From: an uncultured Bacteroidales bacterium | Lineage (GTDB): Bacteria; Bacteroidota; Bacteroidia; Bacteroidales; Bacteroidaceae | Length of the DNA stretch: 8,211 nt | NCBI GenBank assembly: GCA_937914945.1 | Contig: CALGJF010000010.1 | Coordinates: forward strand, 1-8,211 | Direction of reading: 5' to 3' | In this document: piece by piece, positions 5,879-8,211 of the stretch | Layout of the letters: each line of letters begins with the position of its first letter | How positions within the stretch are numbered: the stretch's first letter is position 1 | Translations under genes and position numbers: made by a program | The notes under the pieces: generated by a model | What the model saw: the letters and a program-made list of their open reading frames with translations, nothing else | What the model was told of the DNA's origin: nothing | Database searches by the model: none

Positions 5879-7360
5879 ATGAAAGAAACCAGAAAAGCAA
5901 AAAAAATAGGGCAAGTATTCACGCCGCAATATATTGTTGACGAAATGCTTGATTATGCAGAATATGTCGGCCCTTCTATAATTGGTAAACACATCATTGA
6001 CAATAGTTGTGGTGATGGCGCTTTTTTGAAATCTGTGGTAGCCAGGTATTGTGATGAATCAATAAAGTCCGGTAGGAATAGTGATTCCATAAAGCGAGAT
6101 CTGGAAAGTTTCATACATGGAATAGATACAGATGAAATTGCTTATAAACAATGTGTTGTAAATCTTAATCTAGTTGCGCTGAAATTTGGAATAGAAGATG
6201 TTAAATGGGACTTATACAATCAAAATTCTCTTTCAATGTCAAAATTTAATGGAAAGATGGATTTTGTTGTTGGTAATCCTCCTTATGTACGAGTTCATAA
6301 CCTCGACTCTTCTTATAATGAAGTTAAACGATATAAATTTGCCAATGGAGGAATGACTGATCTATATCTGGCATTTTTTGAATTGGGATTCCGCATGCTC
6401 AATTCAACCGGTCGATTATGCTATATCACACCAAGTTCCTGGCTTAATAGTATTGCAGCTCTAAATATGAGATTACATGTTCTAAAAGAGCAAAACCTAG
6501 TTTCTTTGGTAGATCTAGGACACTTTCAAGCATTTGAGAATGCGACCGCATATACTATTATCTCTTTATTTGCAAAGGATAAAAAAGATAAACATTTTGA
6601 CTACTATACTTTCGATAACATAAAGCGTTGTCGTAAATTCTGCGATCGCATACAATTGGACGATTGTTTTATCGACTCATATTTCTATCTATCCGACAAA
6701 GAAAGCCTCAATGTATTACGAGACATCAAGACACAAAAATGTCCTACTTATGTTTCTGTCAAGAATGGTTTTGCGACATTGGCGGATAATGTTTTTATCG
6801 GAGACGGAATACCCGAGTCTAACATTACAATAAAAACACTAAAAGCATCGACAGGCAAATGGTATAAGTGTCTATTTCCTTACAATAAAAAAGGGAAATT
6901 ATTACCACCAGAAATAGCACTTTCAAATACAGATGTTTACGAATATTTCAATAAGCATAAAAATGACATATTAAAAGGTAGGGCCGAATATCCAACTTTC
7001 TACGAATTTGGTAGGACACAGGCATTGGCTGATGTATGGAAAGACAAAATAGCAATCAACACCTTACTTCGTACTGAAAAGGACTTAAAAATTGAAATTG
7101 TAAAAGCAGGCTGTGGATTATATAGCGGATTATACATTATAAGTGAACTAAATATTCCTTTTGAGGATATCAAAAACATTCTTAAAAGTGAAGAATTTGC
7201 AAAGTATGTAAGCCTTCTTAAAAAATATAAGAGTGGAGGATATTACACCTTCAACTCGAAAGATGTGCAACAATATATAAATCATTACATTACATATAAA
7301 TCAGAAAAGCAATATGTTGACCAATCAAGTTTTTTTGGAGAAGATACTAGACTCTTTTAA
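5879..7360 (+). CDS. Type II adenine-N6 DNA methyltransferase, gamma class (TaqI-like layout)
   Basis: 493 residues. It transfers methyl from SAM to the N6 of adenine in a specific DNA site, protecting the host from its partner nuclease. Motifs run in gamma-class order: X, GQVFTP (11-16); I, DNSCGDGAFL (41-50), the SAM loop; an acidic II-like GIDTDE (81-86); IV, NPPY (133-136), catalytic; then DLYLAFFELG (161-170), LCYITPSSWL (180-189) and FENATAYTIISLF (219-231). The C-terminal part is a target-recognition region of the TaqI_C type: YEYFNKHKNDILKGR (354-368), YEFGRTQAL (375-383) and AGCGLYSGLYI (410-420), like the tails of methylases in PstI/BsuBI/HincII-style systems. The length fits those enzymes (about 500). 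It is AT-rich, with many AAA, AAT and ATA codons, unlike hydG/hydF. The last 47 bases overlap the next gene. Type II role is inferred from the neighbour; the recognition site cannot be read. Confidence 0.93.
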   Translation: MKETRKAKKIGQVFTPQYIVDEMLDYAEYVGPSIIGKHIIDNSCGDGAFLKSVVARYCDESIKSGRNSDSIKRDLESFIHGIDTDEIAYKQCVVNLNLVALKFGIEDVKWDLYNQNSLSMSKFNGKMDFVVGNPPYVRVHNLDSSYNEVKRYKFANGGMTDLYLAFFELGFRMLNSTGRLCYITPSSWLNSIAALNMRLHVLKEQNLVSLVDLGHFQAFENATAYTIISLFAKDKKDKHFDYYTFDNIKRCRKFCDRIQLDDCFIDSYFYLSDKESLNVLRDIKTQKCPTYVSVKNGFATLADNVFIGDGIPESNITIKTLKASTGKWYKCLFPYNKKGKLLPPEIALSNTDVYEYFNKHKNDILKGRAEYPTFYEFGRTQALADVWKDKIAINTLLRTEKDLKIEIVKAGCGLYSGLYIISELNIPFEDIKNILKSEEFAKYVSLLKKYKSGGYYTFNSKDVQQYINHYITYKSEKQYVDQSSFFGEDTRLF

Positions 7361-8042
7361 GTCTTTTATATCAATAGGCACTTCCAGAAGTACTGCGAAA
7401 CTTAAACCTCTTCATGGGGCAATAGCACATGATATTGCTAACAGGCTTGGAATAAACTATATCGTTAAGTCTCAAGGCTATGGAGACGATAAAGAGGCTA
7501 GTATAAAAGGACGTTATGTAGATAAAATGGTTGATATTACCATAAAAAACAGACATACACAAAAGGATGTTGCCGGCATTGCTGTAAAGTTTGTTATGCA
7601 GAACTATTCTCAAAATTCAAACAACTACTTTGAAAACATGTTAGGAGAAACGGCGAATATACGAACAGCAAATTGCCCATATTTCCAAATATTTATCATT
7701 CTTGACAAACTGCCGTATTATAAAAATAGTGGAGAACTATCCAAGTGGGAAGAATTTACCGACCATAATATTACGAAATATTGCCGCCTTTCTTTTGATG
7801 ATGTGGATTGTTTTTATCATACTCCCAATAAAACATTGATATATGTTGTTCACACAATGCCGGAGGTTAATGAATATAGAGTAACCAGCAAAACAGAATA
7901 TTTAGAGCATTATCGCAATAATATTCCCACAATGGTACTTTCCAGACACAAATACCCAAGTATTGCTCCTGATGGCGCTGTGATACTTAATGACTATGAG
8001 AAGTTTATTGAGAAGGTCTATCATACAATCATGGCTAGGTAA
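7314..8042 (+). CDS. Probable type II restriction endonuclease, PD-(D/E)XK-like, unassigned family
   Basis: 242 residues, a usual size for a type II nuclease. I do not recognise a named family; identity rests on position and fold-like marks. It follows and overlaps the methyltransferase gene (47 bases, different frame), the standard arrangement of a coupled M-R pair. Candidate active-site elements are GRYVDKMVDITIKN (Asp74) and, after a loop, AGIAVKFV (Lys92), reminiscent of D...(D/E)-x-K but with Ala at the middle acidic position; nearby E62, E107 or E112 (NNYFENMLGETANIR) could supply the acid. A hydrophobic strand YFQIFIILDKLPYY (123-136) follows, as in nuclease cores. The ATG at 7314 has only a weak ribosome site, suggesting reinitiation; a TTG at 7335 would shorten it. 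AT-rich like its partner. It could instead be a regulatory or accessory protein, but endonuclease is most likely. Confidence 0.72.
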   Translation: MLTNQVFLEKILDSFKSFISIGTSRSTAKLKPLHGAIAHDIANRLGINYIVKSQGYGDDKEASIKGRYVDKMVDITIKNRHTQKDVAGIAVKFVMQNYSQNSNNYFENMLGETANIRTANCPYFQIFIILDKLPYYKNSGELSKWEEFTDHNITKYCRLSFDDVDCFYHTPNKTLIYVVHTMPEVNEYRVTSKTEYLEHYRNNIPTMVLSRHKYPSIAPDGAVILNDYEKFIEKVYHTIMAR

Positions 8043-8121
8043 ACAGCTATCACAAAAGAACTCTTTCCCGATGCTTTCCTAGTGGGATTCTTGGAGATGG
8101 AATAATAATTTCAGAACCTTT

Positions 8122-8161
8122 ATAACGGAATAGCCTGCGACCTCGCAGGCTATTCCGTTAT
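8122..8161. terminator. Strong intrinsic terminator after the restriction-modification cassette
   Basis: A perfect 19-base stem (8122-8140 with 8143-8161), GC-rich near the tip and flanked by A/T bases, with only cc between the arms (a four-base loop in practice). It is followed by tctcattttt, a fair U-tract. It lies 79 bases after the nuclease stop and ends the plus-strand unit. The A-rich left flank could also allow function on the other strand. Confidence 0.85.
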
Positions 8162-8211
8162 CTCATTTTTGACATTATCTCATATACTAATGCCTTAAAA
8201 AGATCTGCATC

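Noticed and set aside
5783..5992. Minus-strand 69-codon frame across the methyltransferase start
   Set aside because: Overlaps the methyltransferase N-terminus with its motif X; an AT-rich low-complexity translation with no support.
7349..7364. Small hairpin agact/agtct followed by T residues at the end of the methyltransferase gene
   Set aside because: Only five base pairs, AT-rich loop, and it falls inside the overlapping nuclease gene, so a terminator here makes little sense.
8043..8211. Search for a further gene or mobile-element end at the right edge
   Set aside because: Apart from the terminator hairpin nothing was found: no credible frame, no terminal repeat and no copy of the 16-base dyad.

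Overview
The window looks like a chromosomal stretch from an anaerobic, fermentative member of the Bacteroidales. Supporting signs are the gut-Bacteroidales style of the [FeFe]-hydrogenase maturases, a Bacteroidetes-type lipoprotein with a DUF5715/M15-like zinc motif, a SusE/GH13-type secreted-protein domain at the left edge, and a TAnnTTTG-type promoter candidate. No rRNA, tRNA, CRISPR array, transposase or integrase is visible.

Layout. (1) Positions 3-956, plus strand: the end of a reading frame that enters from the left. Its first part resembles the starch-utilisation (SusE/alpha-amylase N-terminal) domain of secreted Bacteroidales proteins. Its second part resembles the C-terminal end of a pyruvate/oxaloacetate carboxylase-type protein with a biotinyl-like domain that lacks the biotin lysine. 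The join near 402-425 is in frame and unexpected: either a real fusion or an assembly/recombination chimera. It is closed by a near-ideal bidirectional terminator (983-1022). (2) Positions 1103-5431, minus strand: in transcription order hydG, hydF (12 bases apart), then after a 130-base gap a DUF5715/M15-like lipoprotein and an EamA/DMT transporter that overlap by ATGA. HydG and HydF build the H-cluster of [FeFe] hydrogenase; their partner HydE and the hydrogenase itself are not in the window. (3) Positions 5432-5878: a 447-base AT-rich divergent intergenic region with a candidate hydG promoter and a pair of 16-base inverted copies of a dyad-like site, one just upstream of the next gene's ribosome binding site. 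(4) Positions 5879-8042, plus strand: a two-gene, clearly AT-rich cassette with a gamma-class (TaqI-like architecture) adenine-N6 DNA methyltransferase and an overlapping small protein that is most likely the cognate restriction endonuclease of a type II system. A 19-bp perfect hairpin terminator (8122-8161) ends it.

How it fits together: the minus-strand block combines H2-metabolism maturation with cell-envelope/transport genes. The plus-strand cassette on the right has base composition and codon use unlike its neighbours and is best read as horizontally acquired defence DNA beside the hyd locus. The points most worth a second look are the chimeric first frame, the unassigned endonuclease family, the paired dyads upstream of the methyltransferase, and a degenerate G4 motif in HydF.
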